A DNA stretch of 45,226 nucleotides from Arthrobacter sp. (GTDB lineage: Bacteria; Actinomycetota; Actinomycetes; Actinomycetales; Micrococcaceae): NCBI GenBank assembly GCA_031277795.1, contig JAITLQ010000014.1, positions 1-45,226 on the forward strand, given 5' to 3'. Made by a program: the position numbers and the translations under genes. The notes beneath the pieces were generated by a model, which saw only the letters and a list, made by a program, of their open reading frames with translations, was not told the origin of the DNA and did not search any database. Below are positions 9,082-19,787 of this stretch, one piece after another; positions within the stretch are counted from its first letter, which is position 1, and every line of letters begins with the position of its first letter.

Positions 9082-11061
9082 ATGCTCGGCACCCTCGCCT
9101 ACGCGGCCCTCATCACGCTGCTCCTGGGACTTGCGCTGTTCTGGCTCTCCCGGCGGCGCGTGAGCGCGTGGCTCGCCTGGCCCCTGGGGCTCGCCTTCTG
9201 CTGGGGCGTGGAGCTGTGGCAACTGAGCGGGGTGCCGGCGTGGCTCTCCGCCCAGTGGATCGGGTGGCGCCTCACCCTCGGCACCACCTTCGACTGGCGC
9301 GACGTGGCGCTCTACCCCGTGGGTGTGGCGGCGGCGGAGCTCGCGCTGTGGGCCGTGCCTGCGCTGCGCGCGCGTCCGGGCCGTCCCTCCCTCGAGCTCC
9401 TGCGCCACAGTGCGGGGGCCGTGGCCGCGATCGGCTTCTGGTGCTCTCTCGTCCCGTGGTTCTGGTGGCAGGCGCTCTCGTGGCATGCGTGGTGGAACGA
9501 GCCCTCGGGATCTGGTGCGCCCAAGGACCCCGACGCGGCCGCGCGGATGGACTCGATCCTGCGGCAGGCCCAGCAGCACGCCGTCGTGCTGGGGCTCATG
9601 GCCTTCGTGTTTGCCGTTCTGTGGCTCGCGTCTCGGCCGGTCGACGCGGGGGTGCCCCGATCGCGTGCGCCGCTCCTGCGCGGGGTGGGCGCCGTGGCGC
9701 AGGTCGTGGCCACCGGGCTGCTCTTCTGCTCGTTCCTCGGCTGGTGGCCGCTGTGGGTGCCGGCGCTCGGGGCCATCGCTCACGTCGTGCTCGTCGCACG
9801 CATCGGCGCGGCGGGGGCTCCGCCTGGCCGGGAGGCCTGGTGGGGAGGGGTGGCCGCGGCGGCGCGCACGATGCTCCTGCTTGTCCCGATCGCCCTCGTG
9901 GGGCTCGGGGTGGTGTCCGCACTTACGTGGCTCGCTTCCGCCGTACGCAGCGGAAGCGATGGGTTCCTCGTTGCCGTGCAGATCCTCGCCGTCGCCGCGG
10001 TCGCGGCGGTCGCCGGCTACTGGCTGGCCGGCGTGGGCTGGGCCGGGACGGATCCGGCCCCGGCACGGCCGACGGCGGGACCCGCCTCGGGCGACGGCGC
10101 CTCGGCTGACGACTCCCCAGACGGCTCCCCCACCGCTTCCCCCGATGCACCCCTCGGGGCCACACCGGACGATTCGCCCGACGGCTCCGCCGGCACCTCC
10201 CCCGGCGGTTCACCAAGCGCCTCCCAAGGCGACTCCCCCGGCACTTCAGCCGACGGCTTGCCGGACGACTCGCCAAGCCCCTCCAGTGGTGACTCCACTG
10301 GCGCCCGGCCCGCGCAGCCCACCCCGCCGGCTCGGCGCGCGGTCCCGTGGGGCTACCGGGTGCTGTTTCTCCCGCTGGCCGTGTGCTCCGCGCTCCTGAC
10401 AACCCAAGCCGCCGGAGAGGCGATCTCCGCCGGCGACGCCTTCGATCGGTGGGACCGGCTCGCCTCGGTTCCGCGCACCAGCCCCGTCGAGCAGACCCCG
10501 GCCACGCCCCGGCCCGGCGCACTGCCGGAGCCAGAGACCACACCGCCCACCGCGCCCAGCCCCGAGACACCGACCACGGCCCGGCGCGCGTGCACCCCCG
10601 GCGATCTGCGCTTCGAACTCGGGGGAATCGGGCGGGTACTGGGCGGCAACGGGTTCGGCACCTTGCAGGCCGTCAACCGGGGCGAGGAGGCGTGTTGGTT
10701 GCAGGGGCGCCCCAGCTTGGGGCTCACGCAGGCCGGGCGCGCCCTCGCGATCACGTCCGGCCTCCCGGAAACCCAGGCCCCGGACGGAGACGGCTCGCGC
10801 GTGGCGCTGGGACCCGGGCAACGCGCGGAGGCGGCCCTCGGCTGGCGCGGCTACGGCGCAAGCGACCCGGCCCCGGACGAACCACAGATCCTCACGGTCG
10901 CGCTGCGCCAGGGAGCCCCCGCCGTCGCGGCCGTCACGGTGCTCGCCGTGGACGACGGTGCGACTCCCCCGGCCAGCGTGGCACGGCACCCCTTCAACCT
11001 CATCGCCGGCGGCCACCTCGGGGTCAGCACCTGGGGCACGGTCGGGCAGTACCGGCAGTAG
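9082..11061 (+). CDS. Multi-domain membrane protein: DUF2809-like N-terminus and DUF4232-like C-terminus
   Basis: The 659-residue protein starts with hydrophobic helices resembling DUF2809 (about 1-95; FCWGVELWQLSGVPAWL and then LGTTFDWRDVALYPVG). More membrane segments follow to about 320. Next comes an extracytoplasmic-type linker (about 325-415) of imperfect D-S-P-D-G-S repeats rich in Ser, Pro, Asp and Gly. After one more membrane segment and a Pro/Thr-rich spacer, a DUF4232-like domain (about 507-659; CTPGDLRFELGG with a partner Cys in EEACWLQGRP) ends the protein. The ATG has GGGAG 5 bases upstream. DUF4232 domains are usually secreted or lipid-anchored, so this one is probably displayed outside the cell. 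Function is unknown. Confidence 0.75.
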   Translation: MLGTLAYAALITLLLGLALFWLSRRRVSAWLAWPLGLAFCWGVELWQLSGVPAWLSAQWIGWRLTLGTTFDWRDVALYPVGVAAAELALWAVPALRARPGRPSLELLRHSAGAVAAIGFWCSLVPWFWWQALSWHAWWNEPSGSGAPKDPDAAARMDSILRQAQQHAVVLGLMAFVFAVLWLASRPVDAGVPRSRAPLLRGVGAVAQVVATGLLFCSFLGWWPLWVPALGAIAHVVLVARIGAAGAPPGREAWWGGVAAAARTMLLLVPIALVGLGVVSALTWLASAVRSGSDGFLVAVQILAVAAVAAVAGYWLAGVGWAGTDPAPARPTAGPASGDGASADDSPDGSPTASPDAPLGATPDDSPDGSAGTSPGGSPSASQGDSPGTSADGLPDDSPSPSSGDSTGARPAQPTPPARRAVPWGYRVLFLPLAVCSALLTTQAAGEAISAGDAFDRWDRLASVPRTSPVEQTPATPRPGALPEPETTPPTAPSPETPTTARRACTPGDLRFELGGIGRVLGGNGFGTLQAVNRGEEACWLQGRPSLGLTQAGRALAITSGLPETQAPDGDGSRVALGPGQRAEAALGWRGYGASDPAPDEPQILTVALRQGAPAVAAVTVLAVDDGATPPASVARHPFNLIAGGHLGVSTWGTVGQYRQ

Positions 11062-11160
11062 GCCTCACCGGCAGATCACCGGCAGGAGGCGTCCGGCGCC
11101 GGGAATCCGCCGACAGCGAGCACCCCTGACGCCGGCCCCGGCATGGGCCAAGATGGGGAC

Positions 11161-13416
<2,256 letters not shown>

Positions 13417-13435
13417 TCCCCCGCCGCGGAGGCTC

Positions 13436-13473
13436 CCGGGCGCCCGCCGACGCTGTTGTCGGCGGGCGCCCGG
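13436..13473 (+). terminator. GC-rich hairpin after oligopeptidase B
   Basis: Perfect 16-base arms (13436-13451 and 13458-13473) enclose a 6-base loop 20 bases past the stop at 13416. There is no long T tract, as is common in actinobacterial terminators. Confidence 0.75.
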
Positions 13474-13542
13474 TGTCGTTTCGGGAGGCGACGTCGGGCC
13501 CCCGCGGGCGGGCATTGCGCGCGTCACGCGATCCTGTGACGC

Positions 13543-13600
13543 TTGACACAACACTCTTTCGAGGCATAGCTTCCAGTTACTGACAGACCGTTCGGTCACT
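13543..13600 (+). promoter_or_regulatory. paaIK promoter with PaaR-type operator
   Basis: TTGACA at 13543-13548 is a consensus -35, and 17 bases on ATAGCT (13566-13571) is a weak -10. The 22-bp site at 13579-13600 matches 14 of the 16 fixed positions of the PaaR motif. It has the perfect core GACCGTTCGGTC and the outer bases ACTGAC and CACT. Sitting at or just past the expected transcription start, it could block initiation until phenylacetyl-CoA releases the repressor. This is the best of the three sites in the window. Confidence 0.75.
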
Positions 13601-13644
13601 AAAGGGCGCCCGCGCCCCGGCGACCGACGCAGGGAAGGAAGCGC

Positions 13645-14109
13645 ATGAGCGCAGACACCACCGAGTTGGGGGCCCGCCTCGGCGCGCACCACAAGATCCT
13701 CGAGTTCGATCACTGCTCGCACTGGCTGGGCGTTGAACCCGTGGAGGTCGAGGACGGCCGCGTCGTCATCGAGATGACCCTGCGCAAGGAGATGCTCAAC
13801 GGCTTCGGTATCGCCCAGGGCGGCATGCTCTTCACCTTCGCCGACGTGGCCTTCGCCATGGCGTGCAACGAGCCGGAGGGCGCCGACGACCACTACACCG
13901 TGGCCCAGGGCGCCGACGTGAACTTCCTGCGCCCCGGCCAACCGGGGCGCCCCATCCGCGCCACCGCCGTGCGCCGCGTCCAGCAGGGCCGCAGCGGCCT
14001 CTACGACATCACCGTCACGCAGGAGAACGAGGACGGCAGCGTCTCCACCCTCCTGGAGTTCCGCGGCCGCTCCCGCACCGTCACGGGCGCCCCGCCCATC
14101 GTTCGCTAG
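13645..14109 (+). CDS. paaI: PaaI, hotdog-fold acyl-CoA thioesterase of phenylacetate catabolism
   Basis: PaaI hydrolyses stalled ring-hydroxylated or epoxidised phenylacetyl-CoA intermediates, sparing CoA and avoiding toxic products. The 154-residue protein carries the family motif N-G-x-G-x-x-x-G-G-x-L-F-x-x-A-D-x-A-F-A-M-A-C-N (about 52-75), with the catalytic Asp in FADVAFA. The usual His of HGG is Gln here (AQGG). The ATG is preceded by GGAAGGAAG. It lies behind the PaaR-type operator and 110 bases upstream of paaK, probably in the same transcript. Confidence 0.92.
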   Translation: MSADTTELGARLGAHHKILEFDHCSHWLGVEPVEVEDGRVVIEMTLRKEMLNGFGIAQGGMLFTFADVAFAMACNEPEGADDHYTVAQGADVNFLRPGQPGRPIRATAVRRVQQGRSGLYDITVTQENEDGSVSTLLEFRGRSRTVTGAPPIVR

Positions 14110-14219
14110 CCCTCCAGCAGCACACCCGCGCGCTTCCCTCACCGCGCAGCGGCCGGCGGATCGTTTCCCCGGCGCCCACCCGAACGCAGAACCCACGCAT
14201 GATCCAGGAAGGCTCAACG

Positions 14220-15536
14220 ATGACCTCCACGCCCGCCAGCACCACCACGCACGGTCTCGATCCCGAAGAGACGATGAGCCGCGACCAGATCGAGGCCATC
14301 CAGACCGAGCGCACGGCCGCCATCCTGGACTACGCCTACCGGCGCGTCCCGCTCTACAAGAAGAAGTTCGACGATCACGGCGTGCACCCCTCCGACTTCG
14401 TGGAGCTCGCCGACCTCGCCAAGTTCCCCTTCACCTCGAAGGAGGACCTGCGCGAGACCTACCCCTTCGGCATGTTTGCCGTGCCGCGCGAGGAGGTCGT
14501 GCGCATCCACGCCTCCTCCGGCACCACCGGCCGCGCCACCGTGGTGGGCTACACCCAGCAGGATCTCGACGACTGGGCCAAGCTCGGTGCCCGCTGCTTC
14601 CGCCTCTCCGGCGTCAAGCCGGGCTGGCGCGTGCACAACGCCTACGGCTACGGCCTCTTCACGGGCGGGCTCGGCGCCCACGCCGCGATCGAGCGCGCCG
14701 GCGCCACGGTCATCCCCATGTCCGGCGGCCAGACCGAGAAGCAGATCACCCTCATCCAGGACTTCCAGCCCGAGGCCATCTGCTGCACGCCCACGTACCT
14801 GCTCACGATCGGCGACGCCATGCAGCGCATGGGCCTGGACCCGCGCAAGACCTCCCTCAAGGTGGGCGTCCTGGGCGCCGAGCCGTGGACCCAGGAGATG
14901 CGCGAGGAGCTCGAGGAGATGTGGGACATCGACGCGTGCGACATCTACGGCCTCTCCGAGGTCATGGGCCCCGGCGTGGCGGGCGAGTCCGGCGAGCTCA
15001 AGGACGGTTCCCACATCTGGGAGGACCACTTCCGACCCGAGATCATCGACGCGTTCGATGAGCGCCGCGTCCTGGGCGACGGCGAGGCGGGCGAGCTCGT
15101 CTTCACGACGCTGACCAAGCAGGCGCTGCCGATCATTCGCTACCGCACGCACGACCTCACCACGCTCAACCCGGGCACCGCGCGCCCCGGCCACCGCCGC
15201 ATGGGCCGCATCACGGGCCGCAGCGACGACATGATCATCCTGCGCGGCGTCAACCTCTTCCCCACGCAGATCGAGGAACTCGTCCTCAAGGTGGCGGGCC
15301 TGTCCCCGCACTTCCAGCTCGAGATCACGCGCCCGGGGCGGATGGACCAGCTGGCCGTGCGCGTGGAGCGCCGCGAGGATTGCACCTCGGATCGCGCGGC
15401 CGCCGCCGCCGGCGAGCTGCAGAAGCTCATCAAGATCCACGTTGGCTCCAGCTGCGCCATCGACGTGGTCGATCCCGGATCCCTCGAGCGCTCGGTTGGC
15501 AAGCTGCGCCGCGTGTACGACCTGCGCAACCTCTAG
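14220..15536 (+). CDS. paaK: PaaK, phenylacetate-CoA ligase
   Basis: PaaK activates phenylacetate with ATP and CoA, the entry step of the pathway. The 438-residue length is typical. Motifs include the P-loop-like ASSGTTGRATVVGYT (98-112), YGLSEVMGPGVA for adenylate binding, YRTHDL, and the hinge-region GRSDDMIILRGVNLFPTQIE. I chose the ATG at 14220 because AGGAAGG lies 8 bases upstream; a second ATG at 14199 sits before that site. A long perfect hairpin follows at 15550-15595. Confidence 0.96.
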   Translation: MTSTPASTTTHGLDPEETMSRDQIEAIQTERTAAILDYAYRRVPLYKKKFDDHGVHPSDFVELADLAKFPFTSKEDLRETYPFGMFAVPREEVVRIHASSGTTGRATVVGYTQQDLDDWAKLGARCFRLSGVKPGWRVHNAYGYGLFTGGLGAHAAIERAGATVIPMSGGQTEKQITLIQDFQPEAICCTPTYLLTIGDAMQRMGLDPRKTSLKVGVLGAEPWTQEMREELEEMWDIDACDIYGLSEVMGPGVAGESGELKDGSHIWEDHFRPEIIDAFDERRVLGDGEAGELVFTTLTKQALPIIRYRTHDLTTLNPGTARPGHRRMGRITGRSDDMIILRGVNLFPTQIEELVLKVAGLSPHFQLEITRPGRMDQLAVRVERREDCTSDRAAAAAGELQKLIKIHVGSSCAIDVVDPGSLERSVGKLRRVYDLRNL

Positions 15537-15549
15537 GAAAACCACTAGC

Positions 15550-15595
15550 ACGACGGCGGGTGGGCCGGGCAGGCGCCCGGCCCACCCGCCGTCGT
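15550..15595 (+). terminator. Perfect 21-bp hairpin between paaK and paaR
   Basis: Arms 15550-15570 and 15575-15595 are perfect inverted repeats with a 4-base loop (AGGC). They lie 13 bases past the paaK stop and 39 bases before the paaR start, so paaR probably has its own promoter or depends on read-through. Confidence 0.8.
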
Positions 15596-15634
15596 ACACG
15601 ACACCTGGCCACGAGCCGTGGGAGGATCACCCCT

Positions 15635-16258
15635 ATGCCCTCCATCAGCAGCCCCGGAGCGACCTCGTCCGGCGCCAAGCGCGGACGCCCTGGCTACGAC
15701 CAGGCCACCGTCCTGAAGATCGCCGTGCAGGCGTTCACCGAGTTTGGCTACGACGCGACCAGCATGGGCATGCTCGCCGAGCGCCTTGGCATCTCCAAGT
15801 CGGCGATCTACCACCACGTCCCGTCCAAGGTGGAGATCCTGCGCCTCGCGCTGGACTCGGCGCTGACCCCGCTCGAGGCGGTCTTCAGCGATGCGGCGAA
15901 CGCGGAGGGCGACGCGTTGCAGCGCCTGCGCGGTGCCGTGAGCGGCACGCTCAGGGTGCTCTTCGAGCAGCAGACCTCCGTCACGCTCCTGTTGCGCCTG
16001 CGCGGGAACTCCGAGGTGGAGCTGGCCGCGATGCAGCGTCGTCGTGCGCTCGACCGGCACGCGGCCAACCTGGTGAGCGCAGCCCAGGCGGAGGGCTCCG
16101 TGCGGCTGGACCTCTCCGCCAGCACCGTGGCCCGCTTCCTCTTCGGCACCGTAAACTCCCTCACCGAGTGGTACCGCCCCGGCGGCAACGTCACGGAGGA
16201 GGAAGCCGAGCGCACCGTGCTGGCCATCCTCTTCGACGGCCTGGTTCCGCGCGGCTGA
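15635..16258 (+). CDS. paaR: TetR-family regulator, probable phenylacetate repressor PaaR
   Basis: This 207-residue protein has a TetR helix-turn-helix at about 20-65 (AVQAFTEFGYDATSMGMLAERLGISKSAIYHHVPSK) — a pattern shared with PaaR and KstR2-like regulators — and an all-helical ligand domain. The ATG at 15635 has GGAGG 9 bases upstream. It follows paaK directly, and three dyads with TetR-like spacing precede the paa units, so it most likely represses them and responds to phenylacetyl-CoA. Regulator identity is inferred from context. Other paa regulators (PaaX of the GntR type) are clearly different families. Confidence 0.82.
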   Translation: MPSISSPGATSSGAKRGRPGYDQATVLKIAVQAFTEFGYDATSMGMLAERLGISKSAIYHHVPSKVEILRLALDSALTPLEAVFSDAANAEGDALQRLRGAVSGTLRVLFEQQTSVTLLLRLRGNSEVELAAMQRRRALDRHAANLVSAAQAEGSVRLDLSASTVARFLFGTVNSLTEWYRPGGNVTEEEAERTVLAILFDGLVPRG

Positions 16259-16380
16259 GCCGCGCCCGGCGGCCGTGCGGCGCCGTCGGACGCGCCGCCC
16301 CGCGACCGTCCGCGACGCCAACGCTGCGCCCGCTCAGCGGGCCCCACACACAGTCTCCCGCCTGAGAGATCCCTATGCGC

Positions 16381-16413
16381 TGTGGCCCCGCCCCGTCCTA
16401 GGGCGGGGCCACA
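16381..16413 (+). terminator. Hairpin downstream of paaR
   Basis: Arms 16381-16393 and 16401-16413 (TGTGGCCCCGCCC and its complement) enclose CGTCCTA. A short CTTCT run follows. Confidence 0.75.
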
Positions 16414-16495
16414 CTTCTATGCCCCGTAGAATGGCCGGTGGCCTGTGCTGTGCGCGGGCCACCTCGAGCATTCTTCTGACAGAACTAGGCAGCGC

Positions 16496-17410
16496 GTGAA
16501 CGACCTGATCATGACCCTCACGGGAGCGGAAGCCGGCACGACCACCGCGACGGTGTTCCTGCTGACGATGCTCTCGAGCCTGTTCCTTGCCGTGGGCAAT
16601 GTGTTCCTGGCCCGCCGCAACGACCTCGGCTGGTGGTTCTACCTGCTGGGCATCTTTGCCGGCCCGCTCTTTGTTGCCCTGTACCCCGGGCAGAACGACT
16701 ACTGGCTCCTCTTGGGCGCGGTGCCGCAGATCATCGCCGGCGCACTGGGTCTCTGGGGCTTCTCCCGCTACTCCCTGCGCGGGCGCTACACGCGCCGCGT
16801 GAACAACGCTGGCTTCTCCGTGGCCGCCCTGATCCTCTTCGTGGTGCTCGTGCTGGTGGTGACCCTGCTGCAGTTCGGCCAGGCCATCACCGCCCCGCGC
16901 GTGCTCTTCTCCACGCTCGGCAACCCGGCCATGCTCACCCCGTGGCTCAACGCGCTGTGCACGGGCCTGCTCACCGTCTCGGTAGCCTACCTCGGCTTCG
17001 GCGTGCGCTGGGCCTGGGGCGCGCTGGCCCTGGCCGGCGCCGGCCTGAGCGCGCTCACCACGCTGCAGCCCCTCCTTTCCGGCTCCGGCGAGCCGCTCTT
17101 CGGCCTGCTCTTCGGCTACGTGCTCATCTTCGTGACCGCCGCCTACGGCCTCCTCGCCTGGGGCACCCCGGTCCCGGCCGCCGAGCCGGAGGACAAGCAG
17201 GAGGGGCCGAGCGACGACGAGCTCGATCTCGCCGAGGCGGAGCGCGTGATCGCCGCGGAGGACGCGGAGAAGGACGCCCGTGCCAAGGACGCCGGGGCCG
17301 ACGCTTCGCTTGCAGACGAAGCCACCCTGGAAGGTGAGGCGAACGCTGAGGCCGGCCAAGCGGCGTCGGGCACCGAGGAGTCCGAGGCCGTCGAGGCCAA
17401 GCGCGACTAA
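16496..17410 (+). CDS. Polytopic membrane protein with acidic tail; weak PnuC-like features
   Basis: The 304-residue protein has about seven predicted membrane helices between residues 15 and 220. A charged cytoplasmic tail of some 80 residues, rich in Glu, Asp and Ala, follows. The segment WWFYLLGIFAGPLFVALYPG and the following GLWGF stretch faintly recall PnuC nicotinamide-riboside transporters, but I would not assign that function. GTG 16496 is chosen over ATG 16511 because of an AGG-containing stretch upstream; neither has a strong ribosome site. The gene stands alone between hairpins at 16381 and 17423. Confidence 0.65.
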   Translation: MNDLIMTLTGAEAGTTTATVFLLTMLSSLFLAVGNVFLARRNDLGWWFYLLGIFAGPLFVALYPGQNDYWLLLGAVPQIIAGALGLWGFSRYSLRGRYTRRVNNAGFSVAALILFVVLVLVVTLLQFGQAITAPRVLFSTLGNPAMLTPWLNALCTGLLTVSVAYLGFGVRWAWGALALAGAGLSALTTLQPLLSGSGEPLFGLLFGYVLIFVTAAYGLLAWGTPVPAAEPEDKQEGPSDDELDLAEAERVIAAEDAEKDARAKDAGADASLADEATLEGEANAEAGQAASGTEESEAVEAKRD

Positions 17411-17422
17411 GCACGCACCCAG

Positions 17423-17462
17423 CGAAGGCGGTGTATTCCCTGCGGGGAATACACGGCCTTCG
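17423..17462 (+). terminator. Hairpin after the membrane-protein gene
   Basis: Arms of 18 bases (17423-17440 and 17445-17462) with one mismatch and a 4-base loop lie 13 bases past the stop at 17410. The arms end in CGAAGG and CCTTCG. Confidence 0.75.
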
Positions 17463-17587
17463 TCGTGTCATACAACGCCCCTGACGCGTTCGGAGACCGT
17501 GATCCGCGCCTCCGTGCCGGTACGTTGAGGTCAGCCTCTTCTGTGCGCAGGAGGGGCATCCATGACACCGCAGTACCCGGAGGAACA

Positions 17588-19246
17588 ATGACGTCCCGAC
17601 CTGATACCAACGCGCCCGCATCCCGCTCGGCCGGCCACCTCATCGTCGACAGCCTCGTGGCTCACGGCGTGAAGCGCACCTACGTGGTGCCGGGTGAGAG
17701 CTACCTCGATGTGCTCGATGGCCTGCACCACTCGGAGATTGAAACCGTCGTCTGCCGCCACGAGGGCGGTGCCGCCTACATGGCCGAGGCAGATGGCAAG
17801 CTGCATCAGGTCCCCGGCGTCGCCATGGTGACGCGAGGCCCCGGCGCCGCGAACGCGCACGTTGGCCTGCACACGGCTTGGCAGGACTCCACGCCCATGG
17901 TCCTCTTCGTTGGCCTGATTCCGTTTGAGCACCGCGATCGCGAGGCGTTTCAGGAGTTCGAGCCCAAGGCCTGGTTCGAGTCAGGCGCCAAGCGCGTCAT
18001 GGTCCTCGACCACCCCGAGCGCGCGTCGGAGATCGTGGCCGAGGCCATGTTCGCCGCCGTGTCCGGCCGCCCGGGCCCCGTGGTGGTCGGCCTGCCGGAG
18101 GACATCATCCGCGAGCAGGTGCACGCCGACGTCCACCCCAAGATCCCCGTGGCCACGGGCGGCATGACCGTGGAGGACTGGAAGTCCCTCAAGGCAGCGC
18201 TCCTGGAGTCCAAGAAGCCGCTGTTCATCTTCGGCGGCAACGACTGGACGCAGGAGGGCGCCACGGCCTTCACGACGTGGCTCGAGGAGCACAAGCTCGC
18301 CGCCGCCGCCGAGTGGCGCTGCGAGGGCACCGTGCCCTTTTCCTCCCCGTCCTACGTTGGTCCCATCGGCTACGGCCGCCCCAAGCCGACGTACGACCTG
18401 TTGGAGGAGACCGACCTCCTCGTGTTTGTGGGCACCGTGCCCGGCGACGTCATCACCAACGGCTTCAACATCCGTCAGAACTGGGACCAGAAGAACTTCA
18501 TCGTCACGATGGATCCCTCCCTCCGCGGCCGCTCCGGCCCCGTGACCCACCAGATCGTCTCCAAGCCGGACACCTTCGTGCGCGACCTCGTGCGCATGGA
18601 CCTCGAGGTCAAGCCGGAGTGGGAGGAGTTCACGGCCCGCATGCGCGGCGAGCAGGAGAAGTTCGCGGCGCTGCCGGAGGCCCGCACGGACGCCGAACAG
18701 TCAACGATGGACTCGGTGATGGCCCACCTGGTCCCCGCCCTGCCGGCCGACACCATGGTGACCTTCGGCGCCGGCGAGCACACCAACTGGGCGCACCGCT
18801 ACTTCCCCACCGAGTTCTACGCGTCGATGATCTCCGCGCGCAACGGTTCCATGGGCTACTCCGTCCCCTCCGCCGTGGCCGCCTCGCTCAACTACCCCGA
18901 GCGCCTCGTCGTCACGATCGCCGGAGACGGTGAGTTCCTCATGAACGGCCAGGAGCTGGCGACCGCGGCGCAGTACGGCGCCACTCCCCTCGTGATCGTC
19001 ATGGACAACGAGGAGTACGGCACCATCCGCACCCACCAGGAGCGCATGTACCCGCAGCGCATCTCCGGCACGCAGCTGAAGAACCCCGACTTTGCGCTCA
19101 TGGCGCAGGCGTTCGGCGGCTTCGGCGCGCGCGTGGAGCGCAACGAGCAGATCGCCGACGCCCTCGCCGCCGCCATCGAGGCCACGCGCAACGGGCAGTT
19201 CGCCCTGGTGCACGTTCTGGTGCCGCAGCGCTCCAAGGCCTACTGA
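17588..19246 (+). CDS. Thiamine-pyrophosphate-dependent enzyme, acetolactate-synthase-like
   Basis: This 552-residue enzyme has the three-domain layout of the AHAS/pyruvate-decarboxylase superfamily. It has an N-terminal PYR domain with the catalytic Glu59 (RHEGGAAYMA), a central domain (about 200-330), and a C-terminal PP domain with the GDGEFLMNGQEL motif and its downstream Asn (about 440-470). The ATG has GGAGG 5 bases upstream. The substrate is not evident. It could be a 2-oxo-acid decarboxylase or a carboligase. It is a different subfamily from the TPP enzyme at 38565-40229. It is monocistronic, with a hairpin at 19261-19305. Confidence 0.8.
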   Translation: MTSRPDTNAPASRSAGHLIVDSLVAHGVKRTYVVPGESYLDVLDGLHHSEIETVVCRHEGGAAYMAEADGKLHQVPGVAMVTRGPGAANAHVGLHTAWQDSTPMVLFVGLIPFEHRDREAFQEFEPKAWFESGAKRVMVLDHPERASEIVAEAMFAAVSGRPGPVVVGLPEDIIREQVHADVHPKIPVATGGMTVEDWKSLKAALLESKKPLFIFGGNDWTQEGATAFTTWLEEHKLAAAAEWRCEGTVPFSSPSYVGPIGYGRPKPTYDLLEETDLLVFVGTVPGDVITNGFNIRQNWDQKNFIVTMDPSLRGRSGPVTHQIVSKPDTFVRDLVRMDLEVKPEWEEFTARMRGEQEKFAALPEARTDAEQSTMDSVMAHLVPALPADTMVTFGAGEHTNWAHRYFPTEFYASMISARNGSMGYSVPSAVAASLNYPERLVVTIAGDGEFLMNGQELATAAQYGATPLVIVMDNEEYGTIRTHQERMYPQRISGTQLKNPDFALMAQAFGGFGARVERNEQIADALAAAIEATRNGQFALVHVLVPQRSKAY

Positions 19247-19260
19247 GCCTGCTGAGGGCT

Positions 19261-19305
19261 CGGGGCGGCGGGGCAGGCCTTGTGCAGGTCCGCCCCGCCG
19301 CCCCG
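19261..19305 (+). terminator. GC-rich hairpin after the TPP enzyme
   Basis: Arms CGGGGCGGCGGGGC (19261-19274) and its complement (19292-19305) lie 14 bases after the stop at 19246. Confidence 0.7.
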
Positions 19306-19344
19306 CTACCCCTCGCCCGGACTGTCCAACACGGGCCCCACGTT

Positions 19345-19394
19345 GGAGTGCCACATGTTGTGAAGACCGCCGTTTTCGCGACATGTGGCACTCC
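19345..19394. repeat. Long palindrome with GTGCCACATGT arms
   Basis: GGAGTGCCACATGT at 19345-19358 is perfectly inverted at 19381-19394. The pairing continues inward with G-T pairs to about 19370, leaving a loop of a few bases. It occupies part of the 541-base gap between the TPP enzyme and the peptidase gene, in which I see no gene. Confidence 0.75.
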
Positions 19395-19487
19395 AGCTTT
19401 GTGTTCCCGCCCCGTTCCCGCCGCGACAGAGGCAGCGATGGCGCCGGACCGGCCGACGGCGCCTGGGCGGTAACCACACACCGGGCA

Positions 19488-19609
19488 CGTTCCCGAGTGC
19501 CTTGTGCCCAAGGCCATGATTCGCGAGTGTCTTGTGTCGCAGAAACGGCCGCTTGACCGACACAGCGCACTCGCGAACGGTCGGGGACGGCACGAGGCAC
19601 TCGCGAACG
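19488..19609. repeat. Nested double palindrome built from TTCGCGAGTG units
   Basis: Four related units occur here. Outer arms 19488-19509 and 19584-19609 are inverted to each other (CGTTC-CGAGTGCCTTGTGCC type). Inner arms 19519-19539 and 19558-19577 are inverted to each other (TTCGCGAGTGTCTTGTGTCG type). All four arms are variants of one ~20-base sequence, so the structure could fold as a cruciform or as one long hairpin. A fifth partial unit, TCGCGAGTG, lies near 19724. The surrounding region up to 19787 contains no supported gene. Confidence 0.72.
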
Positions 19610-19787
19610 CAGGGACACCGCCGCTGTCCCGGCGCCGTCGAGCGTTGGGTTGCCCGGCCACGGGCCGCGGGACCGACCCAGCATCCAGGCGCGGCGGCCG
19701 GCCCTCGTGACGCCCGGCGATCGCGAGTGATTGAATGGCAATGGCCTCGCGTCCGCCTGCGACGCGGCCGCCATTGGAGGATGTGCA

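Noticed and set aside
19345-19609. CRISPR array
   Set aside because: The repeats are inverted and nested rather than direct, spacing is irregular, and no cas genes are present.
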